Positions 30,392 to 40,620 of a stretch of DNA of 64,000 bases are shown piece by piece. The DNA comes from Galdieria partita. Lineage: Eukaryota; Rhodophyta; Bangiophyceae; Galdieriales; Galdieriaceae. Location: the NCBI GenBank assembly GCA_025991245.1, contig BQMJ01000010.1, positions 124,001 to 188,000 on the forward strand. The letters are read 5' to 3'. Numbering within the stretch: position 1 is the stretch's first letter; each line of letters begins with the position of its first letter. A program made the translations under genes and the position numbers. The notes under the pieces were generated by a model, which did no database searches, was not told where the DNA came from, and saw only the letters and a program-made list of their open reading frames with translations.

Positions 30392-31930
30392 ATGTTCATT
30401 GCGTTGATATTTTGGTCTAGTCTTGGTTTTCTGTTTCAGACCTTTTGGCGGTTCTCTTTGCCTGTTGCCTTTGTTCTATTTGTGTTACAGGTTGTACTAC
30501 TTTCCTTTTTGAACAGTAAGAGAGTATGCAGGTAATTGAAAACTTTTGAGCATCAGATCTGTAGCATACTTAGAGAATTCTTGGTCAAGTGGGGAAAAGG
30601 TAGCTGCTGTAGTTGTCTTGGGTGATCTAGAGCGGAGTCCACGTATAGTCAATCAAGCAATTTGTCTATCTCACTGTGGTTTTCTTGTACAACTTGTAGG
30701 CTTTGTGAACGCCGAACAGAAAAAGTCGGTGGTTCCTAGTGAACGAATATGCGTAATCTCGTTGAAAACTTTCTTACGTACCCAGAAACGTTCAAAGTTA
30801 CTCTACGCAGCGACAGCGTTGTTGGTTGCTGTAGAAAGATTTATTTTGCTCATGTATCATCTTTGTTGTTTCCGGAGACCTCACTATTCGTTGATATTGG
30901 TACAGAATCCACCAAGCGTGCCTACTTTAGTAGTCGCCTGGTTTGCATCACGTTTTATACATAGAGCTGCATTTGTCATTGACTGGCATAATTTTGGATA
31001 TACAATGATGCAAGTTTCTCATGCTCCACTTATCCTCGTGAATTTAGCAAAAGCTTATGAACGCACTTTTGGACAGTTGGCAACAGCGAGTTTTTGTGTT
31101 TGTGCTGGTGCTCAAAACTTTTTACAAAAAAGTTGGAACATAACAAGTGTTTTATTGTATGATTTTCCAACGGAAAGGTTTCGGCTCTCTACCAAAGACA
31201 TTAGCAAGTCACTACTGAAACAACTGTATATATCCACATTAGGCAAGCATAAGTTATCATACGATGAAATAGAATCTCCATCGAGTAATTTCCCTTTGGT
31301 AGCTGTTTCATCTACAAGTTGGACTCCCGATGAGAATATGCAGTTACTGTTGGATGTTTGTATCGAGTTGGATCGACGCCTCTCTTTGAAATATTCTGGC
31401 ACTGCTGACAAAATGATAGCGAGTCCAAAGTTGTATATTTTAATTACAGGAAAAGGACCTCAAAGAGCTTCTTTTGTGGATCGTCTTTTAGAGTTGGATT
31501 TGCGGTACATTTTAGTGGATACTGTTTGGCTACAATGGGAGGAATACGTTCAGCTATTGAAAGCTGCTGACTTTGGTATATCTTTGCATTTTTCATCTTC
31601 TGGCATCGACCTTCCCATGAAGGTAAGAGGAGAAATATTTCGTAGTTCATACTTATTCTTTGGTACGTTTAGGTTGTAGATATGTTTGCTTGTGGTCTAC
31701 CGGTTTTGTCTTATCGCTATGGATGTATTGATGAATTGATACATCAAGGAAAGAGTGGATTATTGTTCGAGAGTGCCGACGAGTTGTGTGACATTTTGTT
31801 CAACTTACTTAATGACGAGGGAATGCAAATATTATCCAATATGCGTGAGTATCTAAAGGCCAATCCATTACCTGTTTGGGAAGATGAATGGCTGCGCACA
31901 GCCAAACCAGTGTTGGAAAGTATCACTTGA
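30392..31930 (+). CDS. ALG1: chitobiosyldiphosphodolichol beta-mannosyltransferase (ALG1)
   Basis: Three exons (30392-30515, 30565-31622, 31673-31930), 479 residues. Exon 1 encodes a hydrophobic signal anchor (MFIALIFWSSLGFLF). The body has VVVLGDLERSPRIVNQAICL, LVQNPPSVPTLVVAW, FVIDWHNFGYTMM, SSTSWTPDENMQLLLD and FGISLHFSSSGIDLPMKVVD|MFACGLPV. ALG1 adds the first mannose to GlcNAc2-PP-dolichol on the cytosolic face of the ER. All family motifs are intact and the length is typical. Confidence 0.95.
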
Positions 31931-32057
31931 TAGTCTTGTTGAATTATATATATGTGGGAAAGAGAGGAATGCTTATTGCATTGAAGAAACATTCGCCATT
32001 TCTCTTTAAAAGGATAAAACCCAAACGACAATTTAGATAAAACTCACATTGTTGAAC

Positions 32058-33395
32058 ATGTCTCTAGATGGTTTTATTCACAACTGCAGTGTTTTGCTGG
32101 AGCAAAGACGAGGGAAGGAATTATCAGACTGCTTATCCATTTACAGCGTCTCTTTAAGACAAGTCTCATCCCAGTGGAGACAGAATTTGTCTTTGAAAGG
32201 AAAGTTACCGAGCCCTTATGATGACTTTATTTCACAAGTCATTGCTGCTGCTGCACACTTTGAAACACAAATAGAAACATGTTTTTCTTATCTTGCTGAG
32301 GCTTTTCGAATACTTTGTAATTCTCTTAGAGAAGAAAAGTCTTGGATTGTTCCGGTTCTGTTGAAGCTATCCAGGGAGCTTCGACAGATTGCAGAAAAGG
32401 TATCGTATAATCTATTGACTTGGCTTTTGTTTATACAGCATATCAGGTTGACGCGAATCAGCCAAAAGGTTTGGCAAATTCGGGAAAGTTGGAAGAGACT
32501 GAATCCCTCTTAAAAAGAGCGTACTCTTTAGTCGTGAATGATCGGTTGGCAGCAGAAGAGTCCAAGAAAATGGCTTCGTTAGAGTTAGTCAATCAGTTAT
32601 TTCGTATTTATTTCAAACTGAATACGGTTCATCTTTGTCGAAGCCTGATTAGACAAGTGGAAGGACCAAGTAAGACATTGCCAAATTTTTCTCCTCAGTG
32701 TTGCAACTTACCGTGGATATGTTCGATAAGGTTTTCCATCCTTTGAGCTTTTTCCTATTAGTCATCAAGTCACTTTTTGTTTCTTTGCTGGTAGACTTCG
32801 TCTCTTTGATGATGACTTTAAAGCTACCGAAGAACACCTTGGATTTGCTTTTCGAAATTGTCCACAGAGATATTGGAAAAGTCGTCGACAGATATTGATA
32901 TATTTAATACCTGCGAGAATTGTATTAGGAAGGCTACCTTCAACTGAGTTGATTCACAAATATCAGTTGAGTCAGTATTATGAAAAACTAGTTCATTGTG
33001 TTCATATTGGAGACGTGGCTGGAGTCCATGCTTCGCTTGAGAGATGGGAGGAATTTTTTATACGTCGGGGCGTCTACTTTGTCTTGGAATATTTGAAATT
33101 GATCACTTTGAGAGTTTTGTTCAAACGGATATACAAGTTGTTGGGTTCGACTAGATTGAAATTACCTGATTTACAATGTGCCTTGAAAATTGCAGGATAT
33201 GAAATGGATATAGATGAACTTGAATGTTGCTTGGCTAATCTAATTTATCAAGGCTATATCAAGTAAGTAGATTTACATAATAGAAACTTCCACTCAATTC
33301 ACATGGTTAGGGGTTATATTGCTCACAAAAGACATATTTTGGTAGTCAGTAAAGTGGATCCGTTTCCACGTCTAAGAAATGTTATTTCAAAGTGA
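32058..33395 (+). CDS. PCID2: PCI-domain protein PCID2/Thp1 (TREX-2 subunit)
   Basis: Four exons (32058-32399, 32447-32669, 32731-33262, 33311-33395), 393 residues. The joined sequence shows ELVNQLFRIYFKLNTVHLC, SHQVTFCFFAGRLRLFDDDF, EEHLGFAFRNC, IYLIPARIVLGRLPS, EKLVHCVHIGDV, FFIRRGVYFVLEYLKLITLR and GYIAHKRHILVVSKVDPFP, following PCID2 from end to end. PCID2/Thp1 with GANP/Sac3 and DSS1 forms TREX-2, which couples transcription to mRNA export at the nuclear pore. Intron 2 is 61 bases and contains a decoy CAG acceptor that would shift frame. Confidence 0.93.
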
Positions 33396-33489
33396 AGAAT
33401 GAATGTCAGTGACACATTTTGAAAATGGACTCTTTAGTTGACCTTGAGCAGTCGAGTTCAGCAAAGCTACTACCGAATGTATTTATAGA

Positions 33490-35463
33490 ATGAAGAGAAA
33501 ACTCATTCCACTTGTTTCTATAGTTACTTTATTGTGGATCTTACTTGGCTGTCCAAATGTTTTGGAAAGAATATATTTTGGGTGTAGGAGAGACATGTTG
33601 CAGTTTCAACGGGCTTTGGTTAGAGTGCGTGCAAACAAGACTCCTGGGAAACCTCTGTGGACAAGAAAGTACAAGATTCCACTAAAGATGGGTCAAGGGT
33701 GGTATGGCTGGCCTCCTCATTGTATCAAGTTGCTCTACCTGGAACCGAGAAATGTTCAAGTGTCTATACTTGTGGCAGACGAGAAGGTTGGTTTCGTCTG
33801 CGATCTTTACGAGCAACAAAGGGGTTTTATTGAAAGAAAGTTTGTCAATCGTTGTCTTCCAATGGCTGCTTCAAGGAATCTTTCCTCCTGTAACGGGAGT
33901 TTTGGAGTTTTGTTCATAAAGTTTTATTTGCCGTGGCAAAGTAACTACAAGATCGTTGTAAAAGGTATAACCAAGTCAGATACTTGTTGTTTCATCTTTT
34001 CAAGTCCTGGAAATGATAAGAATTGGATAAATGATCCTTCGTTCCAAGATTTTGGTACACCTTTACTTCGGCACTGGTTAGGTTTATCATCAGTAAGGAC
34101 ATTGAAGTATTGGATACCACTTTATTCGAATGGCTATATTGTAGATTGTACTTTGTACCAGAGATGTGGGTTGATATTGGGGCGTGTGCAATCATCTTTT
34201 GAAGACTGTGGTCGGTATGAGAAGTCAGGTCTGTTTGGTGTCTTGCAACCCATTTGGATACCGAATAACTCGAGAGCTGACATGGGCTCTGTTTTTATCG
34301 AAATGAATGTCCAGAGCTTGTCAATTGTACGATCTTCTAATTGTTTTTGGGTTATTTATGGGACAGATTCTCAAATGCGTCATTATCATTTTGTGTTGGA
34401 TCATATTTGCACAGAAGATTATAGCAAGTTGGCCTTGCAAGTGAATATTGACCGATCTGACAAATTTCTTTATTTGGCATTGGTAAAGAACGCTTCTTCG
34501 GATGATGCTGTAAAAGTGACCGACATACGAATACACACTACGCACAAACCTGCCTTGAATATCTCAGAAAATATATGGAGACTGCCCTTTCCTGAGAAGT
34601 TCTATATAAAAGTTGTCTTTACTATTTCTCGTTGGAGAATTCCTCGAAACTCAGAGTTAACTTTAGCGATACCATTATCGATGCACAAAATGTTTATTCT
34701 GAAGGAATTTTTAAAGTTTTACAAGACAGGACCAGTCGTTGCAGTCATTGCTATACAAAATGAACAAGAAAAGAAGGAATTGTTGGAATATCTATCATTC
34801 ATTCCTAATAATATGAGAATGAACGTTGAATTTGTAGTTGTTCTCACTTCTCCTTGGAAAGATAGATTTCCTATTAATCAACTTAGGAATATTGCATTAC
34901 AATATACAATAACTGATTTTGTTTGTGTATTAGATGTAGATACATTTCCGATTTCTTCTGCCTTTGGAGCTTTTCCACAAATAATTGAGAAGGAACCGGA
35001 ATTATTGCCTTTGACTAGGAAAAGATGCCTTGTCGTAACAAACTGGATAGCAGCCGATTCGGAACAACTCACATATCCCACCATTGAAGATTTGAAGGAA
35101 AAGTACTTGAAAACCTGGTTTCCTTACTGTGAAGCATCTCAAAGTCCTATATCATTTCGGCGTTGGCTGTATGAAAACAACTCTTATTTTGTTTCATTCC
35201 AACCAAACTTCGAACCTTACTGTATTATGAGAACTCGGGAATTTATTTTATTCGATGAACGTTTTCGTGGTTACGGTTTCAATAAGGTATCATGGGCTTT
35301 CGAAGCAGCAGTAGAAGGAGTGGAGTTTTTAGTAGACAATCGTTTTTTTGTGTTACACAAGGATCATCCTACACAACGTGTGGAAAATTCTCTCCAATAC
35401 TGGCTCAACTGGATAAGTTATTATACATTTGTAAACGAAAAATTATTTAAAACAGTTGAATAA
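33490..35463 (+). CDS. GT49-like type II membrane glycosyltransferase
   Basis: Intronless, 657 residues. Residues about 5-25 form a signal anchor (LIPLVSIVTLLWILLG). The C-terminal 260 residues resemble GT49 (the second domain of LARGE and B4GAT1): INQLRNIALQYTITDFVCVL, DVDTFPISS (DxD metal motif), FEPYCIMRTREFILFDERF, RGYGFNKVSWAFEAAVEG and VLHKDHPTQ. The N-terminal 350 residues are a beta-rich region I cannot place. Likely Golgi enzyme; in animals GT49 transfers glucuronic acid to xylose, but the donor and acceptor here are unknown. Ends eight bases from the stop of the opposite-strand gene. Confidence 0.75.
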   Translation: MKRKLIPLVSIVTLLWILLGCPNVLERIYFGCRRDMLQFQRALVRVRANKTPGKPLWTRKYKIPLKMGQGWYGWPPHCIKLLYLEPRNVQVSILVADEKVGFVCDLYEQQRGFIERKFVNRCLPMAASRNLSSCNGSFGVLFIKFYLPWQSNYKIVVKGITKSDTCCFIFSSPGNDKNWINDPSFQDFGTPLLRHWLGLSSVRTLKYWIPLYSNGYIVDCTLYQRCGLILGRVQSSFEDCGRYEKSGLFGVLQPIWIPNNSRADMGSVFIEMNVQSLSIVRSSNCFWVIYGTDSQMRHYHFVLDHICTEDYSKLALQVNIDRSDKFLYLALVKNASSDDAVKVTDIRIHTTHKPALNISENIWRLPFPEKFYIKVVFTISRWRIPRNSELTLAIPLSMHKMFILKEFLKFYKTGPVVAVIAIQNEQEKKELLEYLSFIPNNMRMNVEFVVVLTSPWKDRFPINQLRNIALQYTITDFVCVLDVDTFPISSAFGAFPQIIEKEPELLPLTRKRCLVVTNWIAADSEQLTYPTIEDLKEKYLKTWFPYCEASQSPISFRRWLYENNSYFVSFQPNFEPYCIMRTREFILFDERFRGYGFNKVSWAFEAAVEGVEFLVDNRFFVLHKDHPTQRVENSLQYWLNWISYYTFVNEKLFKTVE

Positions 35464-35471
35464 ATGAGAGT

Positions 35472-35801
35472 TTAACCTAGTCGTCTCCTCACAACCTGTT
35501 CAAGCTTGGAAGGATCGTCGACGCTTGTCTGTGGCCAACGCAAGCGAACACATTCCATAATTTGGGTGGCTTCTACTTTTAGCTTTTGTTCTATACCAGG
35601 CGTTTCCATTCTTTCACTATACAACTATATAGAAACAAATTAGTAACTACCTTTGACTATGTATCAAGAGCAAACCTTGTATAAACGTCGCACCTTTTCT
35701 CGAACCTTTACTGCCTTTCTTTTATTCGGAATCAGTCTAGACAATTGTTTGAGTTGCTCCAATTGTCGGATCATACTTAGCCAAGATGATCCCGTAGCCA
35801 T
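35472..35801 (-). CDS. small two-exon protein, unknown
   Basis: Two exons on the minus strand (35676-35801, 35472-35624), 92 residues, phase-0 intron of 51 bases with TATATAG acceptor. Exon 1 is MATGSSWLSMIRQLEQ then LSRLIPNKRKAVKVREKVRR; exon 2 has ERMETPGIEQKLKVEA, MECVRLRWPQTSVDDP and ends VVRRRLG. The sequence is basic, helical and coherent across the splice junction, which supports a real gene although neither exon is long. No family is recognised; size and charge would suit a small organellar or nuclear protein. It is divergent from the PP1 inhibitor with 52 bases between ATGs. Confidence 0.6.
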
Positions 35802-35853
35802 CGCAATAAATCAAAAAAAGGAATTCGCTATTGAAGGAAACATTCTGGTTTTG

Positions 35854-36156
35854 ATGAAGTCATGCAGTTATACGACAACTCAAACTATTACGGAAACTTC
35901 GAGAGTACTTAAGCTAGACCTTACGAAGAAACCCAGAAAGAAAGTTCGTTGGACACCGGATACTCATGACAATGAGAGAGAGAACCGGCGCAAGTCTAAA
36001 ATTTGTTGTATATTTCATAAGCGTCGGAGCCCTGATGAGTCTTCCAGTAGTGACTCGAGCAGTTGTAGCAGCGTTGAAGAACATGCCTCCACAGAGGATA
36101 ACTGGGCTCACTCTGATAAAGAAAATCAACAAGGCACTGAATTGGAAACTCACTAG
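35854..36156 (+). CDS. PPP1R11: protein phosphatase 1 inhibitor, PPP1R11/Ypi1 family
   Basis: Intronless, 100 residues from the ATG at 35854. The family core is RVLKLDLTKKPRKKVRWTPD followed by THDNERENRRKSKICCIFHK. KVRW is the RVxF-type PP1 docking motif, and the Cys-Cys pair and DNE block are typical. The C-terminus is Ser-rich (SSSSDSSSCSSVEEH) and acidic, with candidate CK2 sites. The open frame extends upstream to another ATG at 35659, but that part lies antisense to the small gene at 35472-35801 and looks non-coding. Ypi1/inhibitor-3 regulates nuclear PP1. Confidence 0.85.
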   Translation: MKSCSYTTTQTITETSRVLKLDLTKKPRKKVRWTPDTHDNERENRRKSKICCIFHKRRSPDESSSSDSSSCSSVEEHASTEDNWAHSDKENQQGTELETH

Positions 36157-36197
36157 AACTATGTGACAAAAAGAAGAAGAAATTTATTGCAAAGTTG

Positions 36198-36894
36198 TTA
36201 CAGTTCTACATGAAAAGGTTCCTCAACAGATAATACTCCACTATCCACAATAACAACGTCGTCAATAGGCTTATCTCTACTATCTGTGGCCGATTGTTCG
36301 ATTTGTTTTACCACTTCCATACCTTCAAGTACTTGGCCAAAAACAACGTGTCTTCCGTCTAACCAGGGTGTAATCACAGTTGTTATGAAGAATTGGGAGC
36401 CATTGGTGTTCCTGTAAAGTTTCAATGAGTCAGTACGAGAAGACCTCATTGCATAAATACCTTCCTGCGTTGGCCATAGAGACACGTCCTGGAACTGAAT
36501 GTTTTATTTTGAAATTTTCATCTTCAAAACGTTCACCATATATACTTTTGCCACCTGTACCGTCTCCCTTTGTAAAGTCACCTCCTTGAATCATAAAGTT
36601 TTTAATCACACGATGAAATTTGCTTCCTTTGTAACCAAATCCATGCTCGTTAGTTGCAAGTTGCTTAAAATTTTCTACAGTCTTGGGTGTTGTGTTGCCG
36701 AACAAGCCAATAACTATCCTTCCTAAAGGTTTGCCGCCGACTTCAATATCAAAATATGCCTTGTTCTCATAAGTCTCCTTTCAGACAAGTAAAAGAAACC
36801 TGCCTACTTTATCTGTTATTTTCGGGCTCTTTCCTCCGTCTACGAATGTAGTAAAGGCTACAATAATAACAAGAATCAAAACTATTCGTCTCAT
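36198..36894 (-). CDS. ER-lumen cyclophilin (cyclophilin B type)
   Basis: Three exons on the minus strand (36808-36894, 36461-36759, 36198-36411), 199 residues. Exon 1 is a signal peptide ([20 protein letters not shown]). The body has [61 protein letters not shown] and [16 protein letters not shown], with the active-site Arg, Phe, Met, Gln, Trp and His present. The enzyme isomerises Xaa-Pro bonds. It ends in HVEL, close to the HDEL/KDEL retrieval signal. Its ATG overlaps the TGA of the upstream TFIIIC gene by ATGA on the same strand. Confidence 0.93.
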
Positions 36895-39053
36895 CCAACT
36901 TGATTCGAAATATTATTTCTCAATAAACGAAAGAGATGCAATTCTTGTTCCGCATTCATTTCAATAAAAGACATAGGCTGCTCACATAAAATACAATGGT
37001 AACGTTCGGAAAGCCATTTCATTTCAGAAGAGAAGAATATAGCGCCTGACCAGCAACTAGGACAAGTTAAACTATTGTTACTGCGAACAATAGGTAATAA
37101 GGATAAGACACATCTCCGAAAAATATGACCTGAAAGACATGAAGATACTAAAGGAGTGTTCCTAGAACACGGTAAAAGATTTCTCTCCTTACATATTGGA
37201 CAAAACTCCAAACTTTCTGCATGAATGTCAGTTAAAATACCAAATTGTTCTCTTTGTTCAGAAAAAGACTCCGGTTGCCACTTTTGAAGATACCGAAGCA
37301 TTCCTTCAACAACTCCTTGTTCTATGTTGGATAATGAATGGAATAACTCTTCATTCATTCTACGTCTAGTCCTCTTTCCCTTACTGGAAAAAGCTTTGCT
37401 CTTGACGTTATGAAGTTGTTTCAACGAGTTACATACATGTTCGCTTATCAAGGCTGATTGTTCATTCAGTAAAGATTCACACCAGGTTACAGTAAAATAC
37501 TTGGAAGCTAAAAATTTCAGACAATACAGGATCCTTCGATATACAAGTGATTCATTTGAATCATAACCAATATCAATGTGTTTCATAAACTCATCAATTT
37601 GTCTTTGGTCTTTTCTCCATTGCCAAACCCGAAAATTAGCCAACTCAATGTCCCAAGAAACAAAAGGCCGTAGATTTGTTTCCTTCATTACACAATAATC
37701 CTCCAAACAGCATTTCCAAGTTTGTCCATAATTTTGCTCATAAAGTTCACCTTCAAAAGGACAATAAATCACTACAGATGAATGTGGCTTGGCTCCAGTT
37801 AAGCGTTCATCTGTTTCAAGTCGAATATTTCCCAAAACTGCTAAACAAATACTGTTGGGAGAAAACGCTAAACCATGAATTGAGTAATTATAATCCTCAT
37901 CTCTTATGAAAGCAATAAGTTGTAATTTTTGGGTCCATAACTTCACACTTCCATCAAGAGATGCAGTAGCAAAATGTCCCCAGCGATTACAACAAATGGC
38001 AGTGATAAAAGCTTTATGGGCATCAAAAGTAGCAGCCACTAGTTTCAATTGGAGTTGATTATCATGGAGGAACTCACACTCAACGGAACATAAACTATTA
38101 CCTCCACAAAACATGACAATCCAAATCTGATTACTCACATGAAACCAACACTGTTCTATGATCATGCTACTGATATTGCTATAAAATTGAGCAACCTCTA
38201 ACAAAGAATTTCGGTCATCGGATAATCGACATATGTGAATTTGTCCATTCTGCTTTCCAAAACTTATTATTGCTGAAGACGAGCTGGAGACAAATTTACA
38301 GGATCCAACACATTCATTTGTCAACTTTTGTAAACAACGAGCTTCCAACGATGACGAATGGTTTCCATTCATACAAATACGCCACAGTTCTGCTCCTCTA
38401 GTTCCACTAAAACAAAACAATAAACTCTCTTCATGATGATGGTATCCAAGTTGACATGAATCACGACAGAAACTTATATCAGTCAACACGCCAACTTGGA
38501 TATCAAATTGATATTCATTCCTCCAAGGGCTACCACTTGAAGTATCTAGAATAAGAGAACCTTCATTTTCTTTTCTTAGAAACAAATATACTCCATTCAG
38601 ACGGGATCCCGAAAGTACAGCACCTATACAATTCCCTAACCATTTACGAAAATCAAGTGAACGCAAGGGAATTCCTTTTAATACGAGAAACTCTTCTTCT
38701 TTCTTACGAACGTCAACAGAAATCAGCTCACCAAAACCCAGAAAATTCCTTTCCGCTACCAGTTCACTCAAATCATCGCCATCACTTTCCAGACGAGTTA
38801 AAATTCGTTGAAAAAGAACTTTGTCACTTTCCTCTGATTGACTCTTTATAGGAAAGTTCACGTCTTCTTCTGATATATTGAAATTGGATAAATTCAAGGC
38901 GCATAAAGTTCCTTGAAAGCCTATAAACAAATAATTGTCTTCGTTCCAGTCCAAGCACTTCATATTTCTTGTAGGCATTTGAAATGACTTTTCTAAAACT
39001 GGTACCCACTTATTGCTTGTGACCTCCATAAACTTGAACAAATATTTCCGCAA
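36891..39053 (-). CDS. TFIIIC90-like subunit (GTF3C4) of transcription factor IIIC
   Basis: Intronless, 720 residues. WD-type repeats fill the first about 450 residues (CLDWNEDNYLFIGFQG; HKAFITAICCNRWGHFATAS; GSVKLWTQKLQLIAF). The C-terminus is a zinc-binding module in the zf-TFIIIC arrangement: CPICKERNLLPC, SSCLSGHIFRRCVLSLLPI, LTCPSCW, HCILCEQPM. TFIIIC binds internal promoters of tRNA and other Pol III genes, and this subunit contacts Pol III factors. Assignment rests on domain order plus the finger. The alternative start MEVTSNKW is eight codons in. Overlaps the cyclophilin ATG by four bases. Confidence 0.7.
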   Translation of the reverse strand: MRKYLFKFMEVTSNKWVPVLEKSFQMPTRNMKCLDWNEDNYLFIGFQGTLCALNLSNFNISEEDVNFPIKSQSEESDKVLFQRILTRLESDGDDLSELVAERNFLGFGELISVDVRKKEEEFLVLKGIPLRSLDFRKWLGNCIGAVLSGSRLNGVYLFLRKENEGSLILDTSSGSPWRNEYQFDIQVGVLTDISFCRDSCQLGYHHHEESLLFCFSGTRGAELWRICMNGNHSSSLEARCLQKLTNECVGSCKFVSSSSSAIISFGKQNGQIHICRLSDDRNSLLEVAQFYSNISSMIIEQCWFHVSNQIWIVMFCGGNSLCSVECEFLHDNQLQLKLVAATFDAHKAFITAICCNRWGHFATASLDGSVKLWTQKLQLIAFIRDEDYNYSIHGLAFSPNSICLAVLGNIRLETDERLTGAKPHSSVVIYCPFEGELYEQNYGQTWKCCLEDYCVMKETNLRPFVSWDIELANFRVWQWRKDQRQIDEFMKHIDIGYDSNESLVYRRILYCLKFLASKYFTVTWCESLLNEQSALISEHVCNSLKQLHNVKSKAFSSKGKRTRRRMNEELFHSLSNIEQGVVEGMLRYLQKWQPESFSEQREQFGILTDIHAESLEFCPICKERNLLPCSRNTPLVSSCLSGHIFRRCVLSLLPIVRSNNSLTCPSCWSGAIFFSSEMKWLSERYHCILCEQPMSFIEMNAEQELHLFRLLRNNISNQVG

Positions 39054-39260
39054 ACCAGGTTTTTATTAAATAAAGACAACTGTACTTTGCTAAAGTCCGT
39101 AAACAAAGTTTAACAGAAACATTTCTTCATACAAGAGCATCGCGCCATGACAATGATTTTTGTAACAAATACTTTTGAGTTTCGTCCCATTCACAGGTAA
39201 CGCTGCTGATGTATCTATATACTCACATATGAGCAAACCACAAAGACAGAAAGAATTGTC

Positions 39261-40421
39261 TTACGTAGATACAGCTCGAGGTCCTAACTGATTACGCACA
39301 AATACTTTTCGCAGCACGTTGGAAATTATGTCTATCGAAAACTTGCTAAGAACTTGAGCGAAATCTTGATACAATAAATAGTCAGCCAACGACACTAGAA
39401 CTTCCTGTGCCTCCAAAAATCCCATCATCACAAGCCTTTTAATATATTTGCTTGTAAACTGAGGTTGCCAGCAACTATGCAATCGTACCAAAAGAGACAC
39501 GAGTAAGTTGACATCTACTATCCTCTGAATATTTGCTTCGTATGTTGCATCTGCATCAAGTAGCATATAATTAATATTGCGATTTGGGGAATGACGCCAA
39601 GTCAATAAGACTATTCCATCTAAATATCGAAACACCTCACGGGCTTTCCAGTAATTGGTAACTTGCTTTGTCAAGTGATTGAGAAATTCCACCATATGCA
39701 TATAATACTTCTTGTGATGCCCAAGGAGACTTTCCGCTTTATAAATACTCATAGCAATAGACCGCATTAGCTTGCCGAGGCAATAAGGATGAACAAAATG
39801 CGAAATCTCATGCAGCCATTGCAAGAATGATTCCATTTTGTTAGTGTTCAAAACATGCAACGCGTGCTAATATTTATAGCTATTTAAAGACAGGAAGAAA
39901 GACAGGCTTCCTTTGTACTACTTACTTCCTTAGCTTTGTGATGTAGAATATATCTGGAAAAGAACAGTTTTTCTGTTAGAACCAAGCTACCTCGCAGCTT
40001 TCTGTGCAACAAGACTCTCAAAGAACAAGGCAAGTATGATATTGGAAAAGTATCCACATGAGCCTAAAACAGAAATATTAGACAATTATAGGAAATTTTT
40101 CTCAGAATGTACCTTTTCCAAAGCTATTAAAGTGCTATAAAGAAGTTGCTGCTTACTTGCTTCAAAGTTTTCTGTATAAAGTTTCTCTAAAATTTTCATC
40201 AAGGAAAGACTTTGCTTTCTAATTGACATACCATCTTTGTAGGCGCAGGGTTCACTGAAATAACTGTCTGTTCCTGTTGTCAAATATTTATTGAATATAT
40301 CTGTAAGGTTTTTGGAGACAGAACAGAGAGTCAAAAAGTCTTTTAGACAGAGAAATCCGGCTATATACATAAGAATGCCTTCAGGGAGGTCAGTCAAACA
40401 AATAGGGTTAGTCATTGGCAT
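39261..40421 (-). CDS. F-box protein, unknown substrate domain
   Basis: Three exons on the minus strand (40113-40421, 39926-40063, 39261-39866), 350 residues, all introns phase 0. The N-terminus carries an F-box (LTDLPEGILMYIAGFLCLKD, LTLCSVSKNL). The rest is helical, with no LRR, Kelch or WD repeats visible (HPYCLGKLMRSIAMSIYKAE, RLVMMGFLEAQEVLVSLADY). Presumably an SCF receptor; the substrate is unknown. Divergent from TBCD with 199 bases between ATGs, a space holding two GGCGCC-type sites. Confidence 0.65.
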
Positions 40422-40489
40422 TTCTTAAAAAGTGAAGAAGCCATTCACATTGTTTCTCATTGAAGTACATTTTTGTTAAAAGAATAATA

Positions 40490-40592
40490 GGCGCCAAGCA
40501 TTCACTGAAAAGCCAAAAAAGTCATTTTTCTTCACAAGGAATGAACTAATAAAGCTCAACCAATGAGAATCGTTGCCATTGCTTGGCGCCAA
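40490..40592. promoter_or_regulatory. two GGCGCCAA sites and a CCAAT box
   Basis: GGCGCCAA at 40490-40497 and the palindrome TTGGCGCCAA at 40583-40592, with CCAAT at 40560-40564 between them. They lie between the divergent F-box and TBCD starts. The sequences fit E2F/DP and NF-Y consensus; function is inferred. Confidence 0.45.
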
Positions 40593-40620
40593 ATCGAATA
40601 TTGTTGTTCGAGTCTTGAAA

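Noticed and set aside
32698-32898. 66-codon hydrophobic frame inside PCID2
   Set aside because: Different frame from the PCID2 exon, which matches the family continuously; a 61-base intron explains the region.
35659-35853. N-terminal extension of the PP1 inhibitor
   Set aside because: The family starts near the ATG at 35854 and the extension is antisense to a coherent spliced gene.
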